A stretch of 64,000 nt of DNA from the NCBI GenBank assembly GCA_016214145.1, contig JACRPA010000005.1:124001-188000 (forward strand), written 5' to 3'. Numbering within the stretch: position 1 is the stretch's first letter; each line of letters starts with the position of its first letter. Positions 1 through 8,289 of this stretch are shown piece after piece. The position numbers and the translations under genes were made by a program. The notes below the pieces were generated by a model. That model was not told where the DNA came from. It searched no databases and worked only from the letters and a program-made list of their open reading frames with translations. This DNA comes from Rhodocyclales bacterium. GTDB lineage: Bacteria; Pseudomonadota; Gammaproteobacteria; Burkholderiales; Rhodocyclaceae.

Positions 1-1
1 G

Positions 2-58
2 ATGGAGGAAATTCGGGCCGAAGTGACGAAGCGCGGCCTGGAGTGGGCGGCAAGATAA
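2..58 (+). CDS. C-terminal end of an unidentified protein (partial)
   Basis: An open frame enters from the left edge and ends at a TAA at 56-58. The 18 visible residues (MEEIRAEVTKRGLEWAAR) are charged and helix-like, as in many soluble enzyme C-termini. Too little is present to name a family. The A-rich terminator-like hairpin that follows directly supports a real gene end. Confidence 0.3.
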   Translation: MEEIRAEVTKRGLEWAAR

Positions 59-87
59 AAAAAAAGCCCCGGCCGGAGCCGAGGCTT
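57..87 (-). terminator. Rho-independent terminator, probably bidirectional
   Basis: AAGCC-C-CGG (64-72) pairs with CCG-A-GGCTT (79-87) around a short loop. The A-run at 57-65 gives a U-tract to transcripts coming from the right. It lies about 180 bp beyond the phasin stop codon and overlaps the end of the partial left-hand gene. Confidence 0.55.
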
Positions 88-93
88 GAATCC

Positions 94-262
94 GCCCCAA
101 TGCTGGGGCTGGAGGAGGACGGTACAGCCAAGCTCCGTCGCCGGCCGCGCCCCGCAGGAAGTACCCTTGGGGTGCCCCAAGACGGAGCAGCGTATTGCGC
201 GGAGCAGGCTTCGCCTGCGAACCACCGTCGCCCCCTTCCACGGGAAGGGGGCTGGGGGGAAG
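94..262 (-). repeat. GC-rich structured intergenic element, copy 1
   Basis: This gap between the left-edge gene and the phasin gene is filled with nested inverted repeats. GCCCCA/TGGGGC pair at 94-109. GCTCCGTC (132-139) pairs with GACGGAGC (181-188) around an inner CTTGGGG/CCCCAAG hairpin. A CCCCCTTCC/GGAAGGGGG hairpin lies near 231-252. Read on the minus strand, the order (C-rich hairpin, GACGGTGGTTC, long stem with a TTGGGGC loop) matches the elements before hisI and at the end of the bd-like gene. Confidence 0.55.
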
Positions 263-269
263 GTTCTCT

Positions 270-830
270 TTAGGCGGCTTTCTTGGCTTTGGTGGTCGCG
301 GCGGCGCCGACGGCCTTGACGGTGGCGTTGGTCGCGGCGGCCACATTGGCCTCGGCGATCTCGGCGACCTGCTTGGCGGCCTTGCTCATCGTGTCGTAGG
401 CCGAGTTGGCGGCGGCGATGGCCGACTTGACGGCGGCAACCGCGACGTCGGAACCGGCCGGGGCCGATTTGGCGGCCTTGTCCAGCGAGGAGGCGACGTT
501 CTTGTTCACTTCGGCGAACTGCGCCTCGACCAGCTTGGAGAACTCTTCCTGGGTCTGGGCGGAGATCTCATACACGCTGCGCGAGTAGGCGACGGCCTTC
601 TCGACGGACGGCTGGGCCAGGGTGGCTTGCAGGGAGATGGCTTCCTGCAGATCCTTGGCGCCGAGCAGGGCCTTGGCGTTGTTCACGCTGTCTTCCAGCA
701 CGGCACGGGCGGTGTTCAGGTTCAGGGCGGCGAAGCGCTCGGCGCTCGCAAACGCGGTGTTGGCCAGGGTAAGCATGGCTTCGACATTGGCTTTATTGGC
801 GCCAGCCAGTTGTTCCGGGGTAGCAAACAT
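270..830 (-). CDS. Phasin family protein (PHA granule-associated)
   Basis: A 186-residue Ala/Lys-rich, almost wholly helical protein starting MFATPEQLAGANKANVEAML, the typical opening of proteobacterial phasins. Phasins coat polyhydroxyalkanoate granules and control their number and size. The body carries amphipathic helices of the phasin_2 type, and the C-terminus is a low-complexity Ala/Lys tail. The ATG at 830 was chosen over an upstream in-frame one because GGAGAGAGAA precedes it and because the protein family starts there. A near-consensus sigma-70 promoter lies about 90 bp upstream. No other PHA gene is in the window. Confidence 0.9.
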   Translation of the reverse strand: MFATPEQLAGANKANVEAMLTLANTAFASAERFAALNLNTARAVLEDSVNNAKALLGAKDLQEAISLQATLAQPSVEKAVAYSRSVYEISAQTQEEFSKLVEAQFAEVNKNVASSLDKAAKSAPAGSDVAVAAVKSAIAAANSAYDTMSKAAKQVAEIAEANVAAATNATVKAVGAAATTKAKKAA

Positions 831-916
831 TTCTCTCTCCTTCAAATGACGACGATTAAAAAACGAAAACTGCAATCGGGTTTCGATGACTGCTTGTTGC
901 ACTGCAGCATGATTCA

Positions 917-944
917 ATTATAGGGACGAATTAATCCAAGTCAA
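917..944 (-). promoter_or_regulatory. Sigma-70 promoter of the phasin gene
   Basis: On the minus strand TTGACT (944-939) and TATAAT (922-917) are separated by 16 bp, predicting a start near 910 and an ~80-nt leader before the ATG at 830. Confidence 0.7.
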
Positions 945-952
945 GATTTTTT

Positions 953-967
953 TTGTGCAAAGCACAA
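953..967. promoter_or_regulatory. Palindromic operator upstream of the phasin promoter
   Basis: TTGTGC-AAA-GCACAA is a perfect 6-3-6 palindrome eight bases upstream of the phasin -35 box, in an A/T-rich stretch. PHA regulators of the PhaR type are known to use TGC-N-GCA-type sites, so PhaR is a reasonable candidate, but the assignment is inferred. Confidence 0.4.
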
Positions 968-1085
968 TATTTTTTGAGCAAATAAAAAATAGCATAAAAA
1001 CAGTATATTAAAAGTTAGTAAGCACTTATCTTTGTTGTCTTGCTATGCTTCATTTGTGGCGTCGCAACCTGACTTTCCAAAATAA

Positions 1086-1967
1086 ATGACCCAAAAAACC
1101 GATTCACAATCCCTGCTGCTGGCGCTGGCCCCGGGCCTGTTCGTCCTGCTCTGGAGCACCGGCTTCATCGGCGCCAAGCTGGGGCTCCCCTTCGCCGAGC
1201 CGCTGACCTTCCTGCTGGTTCGCTTTGCCTGCGTGATCGGCTTGCTGGGCACATTGGCGCTGGTCTTGCGGCGGCCGTGGCCGCACCGGCCGATGCAATG
1301 GTTCCACATTGCCGTTGCGGGCGTATTACTGCACGGCGGCTATTTGTCCGGCGTGTTCCTGGCCATCCATCACGGCATGTCGGCGGGCGTGGTGGCGCTC
1401 ATCGTCGGCATCCAGCCGCTGCTGACGGCCTTTCTCAGCGCTTCCATGGTGGGCGAACGGGTGAGCGGACGGCAATGGGCGGGGCTGGTGCTCGGTTTCG
1501 GGGGCGTCACGCTGGTTGTGCTGGACAAGCTGGGGTTTGCCGGGCTGAGCGGCGCCGGCCTTGCTTTTTCGACGATGGCGCTGGTCGGCATCACGCTCGG
1601 CACGCTCTACCAGAAGCGTTTCTGCGCCGAGCTGGATCTGTGGAGCGGTTCGGTGATCCAGTTCGTTGCCGCCGCGCTGGCGCTGCTGCCCTTCGCGCTG
1701 GCCTTCGAGACGATGCGCGTCGAGTGGAGCGGGCAGTTCGTGTTTGCGCTGGCCTGGCTGATCTTCGTCCTGTCGCTGGGGGCGATCTCGCTGCTGCACC
1801 TGCTGATCCGGCGCGGCGCGGCGACGCGCGTCTCGGCGTTGTTCTACCTCACGCCGCCGACGACGGCGCTGCTGGCGTTTCTTGTTTTCGGCGAGAAGCT
1901 CGGCCTGGCGGCCGTGGCGGGGATGGCGATCGCCGCAGTGGGCGTCGCCATAGCAGTACGCAGGTAA
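1086..1967 (+). CDS. EamA/DMT-family inner-membrane transporter
   Basis: A 293-residue, very hydrophobic protein with about ten predicted membrane helices in two EamA repeats, the usual size for drug/metabolite transporters. The first repeat opens with a LLWSTGFIGAKLGL-type motif; the second ends with YLTPPTTALLAFLVFGEKL, typical of the EamA C-terminal repeat. Substrate cannot be read from sequence; family members export amino acids, purines or other metabolites. It is transcribed away from the phasin gene and converges tail-to-tail with the crotonase gene, with no gap between the two stop codons. Confidence 0.85.
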   Translation: MTQKTDSQSLLLALAPGLFVLLWSTGFIGAKLGLPFAEPLTFLLVRFACVIGLLGTLALVLRRPWPHRPMQWFHIAVAGVLLHGGYLSGVFLAIHHGMSAGVVALIVGIQPLLTAFLSASMVGERVSGRQWAGLVLGFGGVTLVVLDKLGFAGLSGAGLAFSTMALVGITLGTLYQKRFCAELDLWSGSVIQFVAAALALLPFALAFETMRVEWSGQFVFALAWLIFVLSLGAISLLHLLIRRGAATRVSALFYLTPPTTALLAFLVFGEKLGLAAVAGMAIAAVGVAIAVRR

Positions 1968-2744
1968 TTACCGGTTCTTGAAGTCCGGCTTGCGCTTCTC
2001 GACGAAGGCGGCCATGCCTTCCTTCTTGTCGGCCAGCGAGAAGGCGGCGTGGAAGGTGCGCCGTTCGAAGAGCATGCCTTCGGCCAGCCCGCTTTCGTAG
2101 GCGCGGTTGACGCATTCCTTGACCATCATGATCACCGGCAGCGAGAAGCCGGCGATGGTTTCGGCGGCGGAGAGGGCTTCATCCAGCAGCTTGTCGGCAG
2201 GCACGACGCGCGAGACGAGTCCGGCGCGTTCGGCTTCGGCCGCATCCATCATGCGGGCGGTGAGGCAGAGGTCCATCGCCTTGGCTTTGCCCACCGCGCG
2301 CGGCAAACGCTGCGTGCCGCCGGCGCCGGGCAGGATGCCGAGCTTGATCTCGGGCTGGCCGAACTTCGCCGTGTCGGCGGCGATGATGATGTCGCAGGAC
2401 ATGGCCAGTTCGCAGCCGCCGCCCAGCGCAAAGCCGGCCACCGCGGCGATGACCGGCTTGCGGCAGGTCTTGACGCGCTCCCAGTTGCGCGTGATGTAGT
2501 CGGGCTTGTAGACGTCCATGTAGTCCCACTGGCTCATTGCCACGATGTCGGCGCCGGCGGCGAAGGCCTTGTCCGAGCCGGTGATGACCATGGCGCCGAT
2601 GGCCTCGTCGGCCTCGAACCTGTCGAGCGCGTCGCCCAGTTCGTCGACCAGCGCATCGTTCAGCGCGTTGAGCGCCTTGGGCCTGTTCAGCGTGATGAGC
2701 CCGACCTTGCCGCGGGCCTCGACGACGATGTTTTCGTAGGCCAT
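1968..2744 (-). CDS. Enoyl-CoA hydratase (crotonase family)
   Basis: A 258-residue crotonase. It has the oxyanion-hole segment (AFAAGADI, around residue 61), [16 protein letters not shown] around 104-119 and [17 protein letters not shown] from 131. The two acidic residues equivalent to the catalytic glutamates of mammalian enoyl-CoA hydratase are E112 and E132, so true hydration of 2-enoyl-CoA to 3-hydroxyacyl-CoA is likely, in beta-oxidation or aromatic/PHA metabolism. It lies 7 bp downstream of lptA, where lptB usually sits in betaproteobacteria, and may share that transcript. Confidence 0.88.
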   Translation of the reverse strand: MAYENIVVEARGKVGLITLNRPKALNALNDALVDELGDALDRFEADEAIGAMVITGSDKAFAAGADIVAMSQWDYMDVYKPDYITRNWERVKTCRKPVIAAVAGFALGGGCELAMSCDIIIAADTAKFGQPEIKLGILPGAGGTQRLPRAVGKAKAMDLCLTARMMDAAEAERAGLVSRVVPADKLLDEALSAAETIAGFSLPVIMMVKECVNRAYESGLAEGMLFERRTFHAAFSLADKKEGMAAFVEKRKPDFKNR

Positions 2745-2751
2745 GGCGCTC

Positions 2752-3375
2752 CTATCTGGGATTGGCGATGTTGGGGGCGATTTGCAGCTTCACCGGCGGG
2801 CCGGCGGCGGGCGAGGCTTGCGGGTCGATGTCGGCGTCCTTGCCCTTGTTCTTCGGCTGGATCACGGCGCGAACGCGGTTGTCCCGTCCCGGCACGACCG
2901 AACCCGCCGGGCCGCTGGTGACCGAGTATTGCTCGTGCTGCCCATCGAAAACGATGAACTGGCCGCGCACTTCGTCCATGCCGCTCTTGACGTAGGCGCG
3001 ATTGAAGAATTTGGTGGTCTCGGACTTGGAATCGTGCTCGATGCGCTCGGCTTCGCCCTCGATGAATTCATCCTTGCCCTCGCGCTTGACGCGAAAGTGC
3101 GCCAGGTTGCCGGGATTGGCGTTGGCGATGCCGTTCTGGAAGCCCTCGGCGTCCTGCTTCACCACCAGCTTGTCGCTGCGGATGACCAGGGTGCCCTGGG
3201 TCAGGGTGACGTTGCCGTCGAAGATGTGCACCTTGCTGACATCGTCGACCGTGACGCGGTCGGCCTCGAGGTTGACCGGCTTGTTGCGGTCCGCCTTCTC
3301 GGCATGGCTGAGCGTGGCGGCGGCGAGCAAGGCCGCGCACAGGACGGATCGACGGGTGGCTTGGGAGGGCATCAT
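2752..3375 (-). CDS. lptA: LPS transport periplasmic bridge protein LptA
   Basis: A 207-residue protein with an N-terminal signal peptide (ends near SHA, residue 25) and an OstA/LptA beta-jellyroll domain ([14 protein letters not shown], then [21 protein letters not shown]). LptA oligomers bridge the periplasm and carry LPS from LptC to LptDE. The C-terminal ~40 residues are Pro/Ala-rich and probably disordered. The gene starts 5 bp after lptC. No lptB follows; the next gene is a crotonase. Confidence 0.92.
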   Translation of the reverse strand: MMPSQATRRSVLCAALLAAATLSHAEKADRNKPVNLEADRVTVDDVSKVHIFDGNVTLTQGTLVIRSDKLVVKQDAEGFQNGIANANPGNLAHFRVKREGKDEFIEGEAERIEHDSKSETTKFFNRAYVKSGMDEVRGQFIVFDGQHEQYSVTSGPAGSVVPGRDNRVRAVIQPKNKGKDADIDPQASPAAGPPVKLQIAPNIANPR

Positions 3376-3380
3376 GGGCG

Positions 3381-3959
3381 TCAGCGGTGTTTTTTCTCTA
3401 TGGTGCTGTTGACCTGGCTCAGCAGTTGATAGACCTGGGTCTTGTTGTCGGCTTCCAGTCCGACCCCGCGCACGACCGAGGCCCCCTGGGTGATCGTCAC
3501 GGCTGCCGTAGTGCGCACTACCTCGTCGTCGGGGAACACCGTGAGGTGGCTGGTGGTAAAGACGATCTCGGGATCGGTTGCCGTTGCCGCCCGCATTCCG
3601 CGCACATTGCCGACCAGGGCGACTTCACGGGCATCCGGCCCGACCAGTCCCTCCTTCGCGGAGAGATACGTCGGCCTCGGCCCCTTGAAAAACGACATCC
3701 GCGGCTCGGTCACGACCGTGGTCTCGTCATCGGGGTAATGTACCATTTTTTTTGCGACGAGCGTGCTCTGCAGACCGCCCGTCGAGGCAAAGCGGCGCAC
3801 GCTGAATTTCTCAGCATAGTAGTCGGGATCGTGGCGAATCTTGCTGTCGCTGAAGTTTTCCTTGATTTCGGTGGCGCGCTGAAGCCAGAAGGTGAGCCCG
3901 AGCAGCGTGACCATGAGGGCGATCGGGAACAGGCTCTGGCTGCGCGGAATGAATTTCAT
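3381..3959 (-). CDS. lptC: LPS export inner-membrane protein LptC
   Basis: A 192-residue protein with one N-terminal membrane anchor (LFPIALMVTLLGLTFWL) and a YrbK/LptC periplasmic domain (PDYYAEKFSVRRF, then the beta-rich segment to TQVYQLLSQVNSTIEKKHR). It receives LPS from the LptBFG transporter and passes it to LptA. It follows kdsD with a 10-bp gap. In most betaproteobacteria kdsC lies between kdsD and lptC; here it is absent. Confidence 0.92.
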   Translation of the reverse strand: MKFIPRSQSLFPIALMVTLLGLTFWLQRATEIKENFSDSKIRHDPDYYAEKFSVRRFASTGGLQSTLVAKKMVHYPDDETTVVTEPRMSFFKGPRPTYLSAKEGLVGPDAREVALVGNVRGMRAATATDPEIVFTTSHLTVFPDDEVVRTTAAVTITQGASVVRGVGLEADNKTQVYQLLSQVNSTIEKKHR

Positions 3960-3969
3960 GGAGGGCTGC

Positions 3970-4962
3970 TCAAATCACCTTGGCGCGGAACAGGTCGTGC
4001 GTGTTGAGCGCGCCGATCAGCGCGCCGTCCTCGACCACGAGAATCTGGCTGATCTTGTGCTCTTCCATCATCTGGGCGGTTTCCGCAGCCAGGCGGTCGG
4101 GCCCGATGGTGCGCGGGTTGCGCGTCATGACCTGCGTTACCGGCGTTCCCTTGAAGTCGGCCACCTTTTCCAGGGCGCGGCGCAGGTCCCCGTCCGTGAA
4201 GATGCCGACAACGGCAAGCTTTTCCGTGACGACGGCCGTCATGCCCATGCCGCCGCGGGAGATGGCGAGCACCGCTTCGGCGACCGTCGCCTTTTCGCTG
4301 ACGCACGGCACCGCGTCGATCTTGCGCATGATGTCCCTCACGTGAGTGAGCAGCCGCCGGCCGAGCGTGCCGCCGGGATGGGAACGGGCGAAATCCTCGG
4401 CGCCGAAGCCGCGCGCGTCGAGCAGGGCCACGGCGAGCGCATCGCCCATGGCCAGCGCCGCGGTGGTGCTGGCGGTGGGAGCGAGGTTGAGCGGACAGGC
4501 TTCTTCGGCGACGCCGGCGTCCAGATGGGCATCGGCTTCGCGCGCCAGCGAGGATGCCGGATCGCCGGTGATGGCGATCAGCCTGCCGCCCTGGCGCTTG
4601 ACCAGCGGCACGATGGTCAGCAATTCCTCGCCTTCGCCCGAATTGGACAGGGCGATCAGGACGTCCTCGCGGGTGATCATGCCGAGGTCGCCGTGGGCCG
4701 CCTCGGCGGCATGCACGAAATAGGCCGGCGTGCCGGTGCTGGCAAGCGTCGCGGCGATCTTGCGCGCAATGTGGCCGGACTTGCCGATGCCCGAGACGAT
4801 GACGCGGCCGTGACAGGCAAGAATCAGCTCGATGGCCTTGAGGAAGGCGCCATCCAGGCGATCGATCAGGCCGGCGACGGCCTGCGCTTCGATGCGCAAT
4901 ACCCTTCTCGCCAGTTCCAGCGTCCTGGGATCGATTTTTCCTGTGGCCGGGATTTGGTTCAT
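3970..4962 (-). CDS. kdsD: Arabinose-5-phosphate isomerase KdsD
   Basis: A 330-residue protein with an N-terminal SIS domain (VIVSGIGKSGHIARKIAATL around residues 54-73; HAAEAAHGDLGMI) and two C-terminal CBS domains. This is the standard architecture of KdsD/KpsF, which converts ribulose-5-phosphate to arabinose-5-phosphate for Kdo synthesis. It is the first gene of the kdsD-lptC-lptA run and is divergent from the Kef-type antiporter, with a 61-bp A/T-rich gap that must hold both promoters. Confidence 0.93.
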   Translation of the reverse strand: MNQIPATGKIDPRTLELARRVLRIEAQAVAGLIDRLDGAFLKAIELILACHGRVIVSGIGKSGHIARKIAATLASTGTPAYFVHAAEAAHGDLGMITREDVLIALSNSGEGEELLTIVPLVKRQGGRLIAITGDPASSLAREADAHLDAGVAEEACPLNLAPTASTTAALAMGDALAVALLDARGFGAEDFARSHPGGTLGRRLLTHVRDIMRKIDAVPCVSEKATVAEAVLAISRGGMGMTAVVTEKLAVVGIFTDGDLRRALEKVADFKGTPVTQVMTRNPRTIGPDRLAAETAQMMEEHKISQILVVEDGALIGALNTHDLFRAKVI

Positions 4963-5023
4963 GAATGCGATTTGATTAGACTAGGCAAAAGTATACCAAA
5001 CTACTCCGCCAATCCCTGAATCC

Positions 5024-6991
5024 ATGACCACGCTGCAACTGGTTCTTGTCCTGCTCGCCTCCGCCGTGTTCGTGGTCGTGCTGTTCCGCTCGCTCAATCT
5101 TCCGCCGATTCTGGGCTACCTGCTGGTCGGCGCGGCCATCGGGCCGCACGCGCTCGACCTCATCCCCGATTCCGAGGCGACGCGGCACCTGGCCGAATTC
5201 GGCGTGGTCTTCCTGATGTTCTCCATAGGCCTGGAGTTCTCGCTGCCGCGCCTCTACAGCATGAAGCGCACGGTGTTCGGGCTCGGCCTGGCGCAGGTCG
5301 CCTTGACGGTCGCCATCAACGTTCCCGTCGCCATGCTGGCGGGGCTGTCCTGGCAGGCCGGCATCGCCCTGGGCGGCATTCTCGCCATGTCGTCCACGGC
5401 GCTCGTCGTGAAGATGCTGGCGGAGCGCCTGCAGCTCGAATCCAAGCACGGCCGCGAGATCATCGGCGTCCTGCTGTTCCAGGACCTGGCGGTGGTGCCG
5501 CTGCTGATCGTCGTGCCGGCGCTTTCGCAGGCGCCGGAGGCGATGGCCGAGACGCTTGCCGTGGCGGCGCTCAAGGCGGCGGTGGTGCTCTCGCTGATCC
5601 TCTTCTTCGGCCAGCGCCTCATGCGCGGCTGGTTCCACATCGTGGCGCAGCGGCGTTCGGCCGAGCTGTTCATGCTCAACGTCCTGCTCATCACGCTCGG
5701 CCTGGCCTATCTGACCGAGCTGGCCGGCCTGTCGCTGGCGCTGGGCGCCTTCCTCGCCGGCATGCTGATCTCCGAGACGGAATACCGCTACCAGGTGGAA
5801 GAGGACATCAAGCCCTTCCGCGACGTGCTGCTCGGCCTGTTCTTCATCACCGTCGGCATGTTCCTCGACGTCGGCGTGATCGTCCGCCAGCTGCCCTGGG
5901 TGGCCGGCCTGCTGGCGCTCCTGCTGGCCGGCAAGTTCGTCCTCATCGGCGGGTTGTCGCGGGCATTCGGCGCCCTGCCGGGCACCGCCATGCGCACCGG
6001 GCTGTGGCTGTGCGCCGGCGGCGAGTTCGGCTTCGTGCTGATCGCCGACATCAAGAACCTGACCTTGCTGCCCGGCGCAGCCCTGCAGGTGGTCGTGGCG
6101 GCGCTGGTGCTTTCCATGCTGCTGGCGCCGCTCATCGTGCAGTTCAGCGAAAAGATCGTGATGCGCTTCTGCGCCTCGGAATGGATGCTGCGCGCGATGG
6201 AGCTGACGCAGATCGCGGCGCGCTCGATGGCCACCGACAAGCACGCCATCATCTGCGGCTACGGCCGCAGCGGCCAGTACCTGGCGCGCTTCATGGAGCA
6301 GGAGGGCGTCTCCTACGTCGCCCTCGATCTCGACCCGGAGCGCGTGCGCGAGGCCGCCGCCGCCGGCGACACCGTCGTGTATGGCGACGCCGCGCGGCGC
6401 GAAGCCCTGGTGGCCGCCGGGCTCATGCGCGCCAGCGTGCTGATCGTCTCCTATGCCGACCCGGACTCGGCGCTGCGCGTGCTGGCGCTGGTGCATGAAC
6501 TGCGGCCCGAGCTGCCGGTGGTGGTGCGGGCCGTCGACGAAAGCGACTTCGACCGCCTGTCCCAGGCCGGCGCCGCCGAGGTGGTGCCGGAGACGCTGGA
6601 GTCCTCCATCATGCTCGCCTCGCACGCCCTGGTGCTGCTCGGCGTGCCGATCAACCGCGTCGTGCGGCGCTTCCGCGAGGTGCGCGAACAGCGCTATGAC
6701 CTGCTGCGCGGCTTCTTCCATGGCGCCACCGACGCCGCCGACGACCTCGACGAGGCGCGGCAGTCGCGCCTGCATTCCGTGGTGCTGAATCCCGGCGCCT
6801 GGGGCATCGGCCGGACCATCGCCGAGCTCGGCCTGGAGCGGTTCGACGTCACGGTGTCCCTCATCCGCCGGCGCGGCATCCGCGCGGTCAGCCCGTCACC
6901 GGAAGCGCGCTTCGAGGCGGGCGACGTGGTCGTCATGCTGGGCGTGCCGGACGGGCTGGCGGCGGGGGAGAACCGGCTGCTGAAGGGATGA
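5024..6991 (+). CDS. Kef/CPA2-type monovalent cation:proton antiporter
   Basis: A 655-residue protein. Residues 1 to about 390 form a Na+/H+ exchanger-type membrane domain with 12-13 helices (PPILGYLLVGAAIGPHAL; FLMFSIGLEFSLPRL). About 405-520 is a TrkA-N/RCK nucleotide-binding domain (HAIICGYGRSGQYLARF), and a TrkA-C domain closes the protein. KefB, KefC and YbaL share this layout; potassium efflux is the usual role. The last 73 bp are repeated at 8171-8243, beyond the inserted gene. Confidence 0.88.
   Translation: MTTLQLVLVLLASAVFVVVLFRSLNLPPILGYLLVGAAIGPHALDLIPDSEATRHLAEFGVVFLMFSIGLEFSLPRLYSMKRTVFGLGLAQVALTVAINVPVAMLAGLSWQAGIALGGILAMSSTALVVKMLAERLQLESKHGREIIGVLLFQDLAVVPLLIVVPALSQAPEAMAETLAVAALKAAVVLSLILFFGQRLMRGWFHIVAQRRSAELFMLNVLLITLGLAYLTELAGLSLALGAFLAGMLISETEYRYQVEEDIKPFRDVLLGLFFITVGMFLDVGVIVRQLPWVAGLLALLLAGKFVLIGGLSRAFGALPGTAMRTGLWLCAGGEFGFVLIADIKNLTLLPGAALQVVVAALVLSMLLAPLIVQFSEKIVMRFCASEWMLRAMELTQIAARSMATDKHAIICGYGRSGQYLARFMEQEGVSYVALDLDPERVREAAAAGDTVVYGDAARREALVAAGLMRASVLIVSYADPDSALRVLALVHELRPELPVVVRAVDESDFDRLSQAGAAEVVPETLESSIMLASHALVLLGVPINRVVRRFREVREQRYDLLRGFFHGATDAADDLDEARQSRLHSVVLNPGAWGIGRTIAELGLERFDVTVSLIRRRGIRAVSPSPEARFEAGDVVVMLGVPDGLAAGENRLLKG
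6917..6989 (+). repeat. 73-bp direct repeat, left copy (end of antiporter gene)
   Basis: This segment covers the last 24 codons of the antiporter gene. The copy at 8171-8243 matches it at 70 of 73 positions. The two copies bracket a 1.18-kb segment holding a single nucleotidyltransferase-fold gene. Confidence 0.9.
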
Positions 6992-7037
6992 CCCGCCTAT
7001 CGTCTTCACCCGTGACTGCAACAAAGCATGAGCGGCC

Positions 7038-7121
7038 TTACCCAATAGACCTTAATATCGTTGGGTAAATTGCCGTAGCGGGCTATAATTACCCTATAAA
7101 ATCATAAATTATTGGGTAAAT
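7038..7121 (+). promoter_or_regulatory. Promoter with repeated TTGGGTAAAT operator
   Basis: TATAAT at 7084-7089 lies 17 bp after TTGGGT at 7061-7066. The motif ATTGGGTAA occurs three times: inverted (TTACCCAAT) at 7038-7046, overlapping the -35 box at 7060-7069, and again at 7111-7119 just before the ATG at 7125. The sites span the promoter and start codon, as expected for autorepression, although no DNA-binding domain is recognised in the product. Confidence 0.6.
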
Positions 7122-7124
7122 TCA

Positions 7125-8168
7125 ATGGCAAAACCATCGCTGTTTCGCGAGCATGAGCTGGCCTTTCGCACGCAGTACGCGGAGCTCAAGGAGCGAACGC
7201 TGGCTGCAGGGATCCTGCTGCCGGGTACGCCGGGTACGCTTGCTCTGCGTAAAGGAAGCGGCTATCCCTACTGGTACCGGGTCTTTTATCCGGTGCCTGG
7301 AAAACAATCCGAAGAACTGGTTTGCAAAGATGGTGACGCAGAACCCCTGCAGTCGATGCGCGAACGGATGGCGTTCGGCGAGTGGGCCTCATCCCAGGTA
7401 TCGGCCCTGCGCAAGCTGGGGTTTCAGGTGGGCGACAAGCCGATGGCGCGCGTGCTGGTCGAACTGCACAACCGGGGGGCGTTCCAGGCGGGACTCATAC
7501 TCGTAGGGACGCTTGGCTATATGGCGTGGCTCAACGAACTCGGCGCGATTGCCATCAGCGCCCGCACCCAGGATATCGACCTGGCACGCAGGCAACAGCT
7601 CAAGCTCGCGGCGCAGCTATCCTTTCTCGCGACCCTGCGGGCGACCGGACTACCCTTTACGGCGGTTCCGGGGTTGCCGTCGTCGGAGCATTCGACATCC
7701 GTAAAACTACCGGGTGCTCAGGCATTGCGGGTCGATGTACTTGCGCCCGGGAAAAAGGTGGGCAGCGTCATTCGCGTGCCGGAACTCGAGTGGGCCGCCC
7801 AGACCGTACCGCATTACGACTACCTGCTCGAAGCGCCTGAACCGGGCGCCATGCTTGCGGGTGGGCATTGCATCCCCGTGCGCCTGCCGCAGGCCGCCAG
7901 ACTGGTCTGGCACAAGCTCTATTCCAGCACCCAACGGCGTGGCTTTCCGGAAAAGGCGGAAAAGGATCGGCAGCAGGCGCTCGTCCTCGCCGCCGTGCTT
8001 GCGGATAGCGAACCCCAGGCGCTGAAGCTCGCCTTTGCAGAGGCGCCGGCATCCATGACCAAAGCTATCAAGCCGCTTTACGCCAGCCTGGTGAAAAGAC
8101 TTGGAGCCCGCCCTGCGCTTGAGCAGATGCTGGGAGAGTGTTTGTTGCCTCGCCACAGACGCGCCTAA
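7125..8168 (+). CDS. GSU2403-like nucleotidyltransferase-fold protein
   Basis: A 347-residue protein. The segment LILVGTLGYMAWLNELG (124-140) followed by TQDIDLA (148-154) is an hG(S/T)...DxD signature of the polymerase-beta nucleotidyltransferase fold (G128/T129, D150/D152), and the overall sequence resembles the GSU2403/NTP_transf_8 family. The substrate is unknown. The gene stands alone inside a segment bounded by 73-bp direct repeats, has its own repeat-rich promoter, and ends two bases before the right repeat. The location suggests acquisition as a cassette. An AbiEii-like toxin is an alternative assignment, but no partner gene is present. Confidence 0.6.
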   Translation: MAKPSLFREHELAFRTQYAELKERTLAAGILLPGTPGTLALRKGSGYPYWYRVFYPVPGKQSEELVCKDGDAEPLQSMRERMAFGEWASSQVSALRKLGFQVGDKPMARVLVELHNRGAFQAGLILVGTLGYMAWLNELGAIAISARTQDIDLARRQQLKLAAQLSFLATLRATGLPFTAVPGLPSSEHSTSVKLPGAQALRVDVLAPGKKVGSVIRVPELEWAAQTVPHYDYLLEAPEPGAMLAGGHCIPVRLPQAARLVWHKLYSSTQRRGFPEKAEKDRQQALVLAAVLADSEPQALKLAFAEAPASMTKAIKPLYASLVKRLGARPALEQMLGECLLPRHRRA

Positions 8169-8170
8169 AA

Positions 8171-8243
8171 GCGGGCGACGTGGCCGTCATGCCGGGCGTG
8201 CCGGACAGGCTGGCGGCGGGGGAGAACCGGCTGCTGAAGGGAT
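8171..8243 (+). repeat. 73-bp direct repeat, right copy
   Basis: It repeats the antiporter gene's 3' end with three mismatches and is followed by a TAA stop and the bidirectional terminator, which probably belonged to the antiporter gene before the insertion. Confidence 0.9.
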
Positions 8244-8273
8244 AAAAAAAGCCCGCCGGCTGGCGGGCTTTTT
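8244..8273. terminator. Bidirectional rho-independent terminator
   Basis: GCCCGCC (8251-8257) and GGCGGGC (8262-8268) form a perfect 7-bp stem with a 4-nt loop, with seven A's on the left and five T's on the right. It serves the plus-strand antiporter/nucleotidyltransferase side and the minus-strand prepilin gene. Confidence 0.85.
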
Positions 8274-8289
8274 CATCATTACGCTGCCG

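Noticed and set aside
4976-6775. 599-codon minus-strand frame opposite the antiporter gene
   Set aside because: Low-complexity His/Gln/Asp-rich translation typical of antisense frames in GC-rich genes; the plus-strand product is a clear CPA2 antiporter.
8171-8243. Remnant antiporter pseudogene
   Set aside because: Only the 3' terminal 73 bp are repeated, with exact boundaries against the cassette gene; a flanking repeat explains it better than a decayed gene copy.
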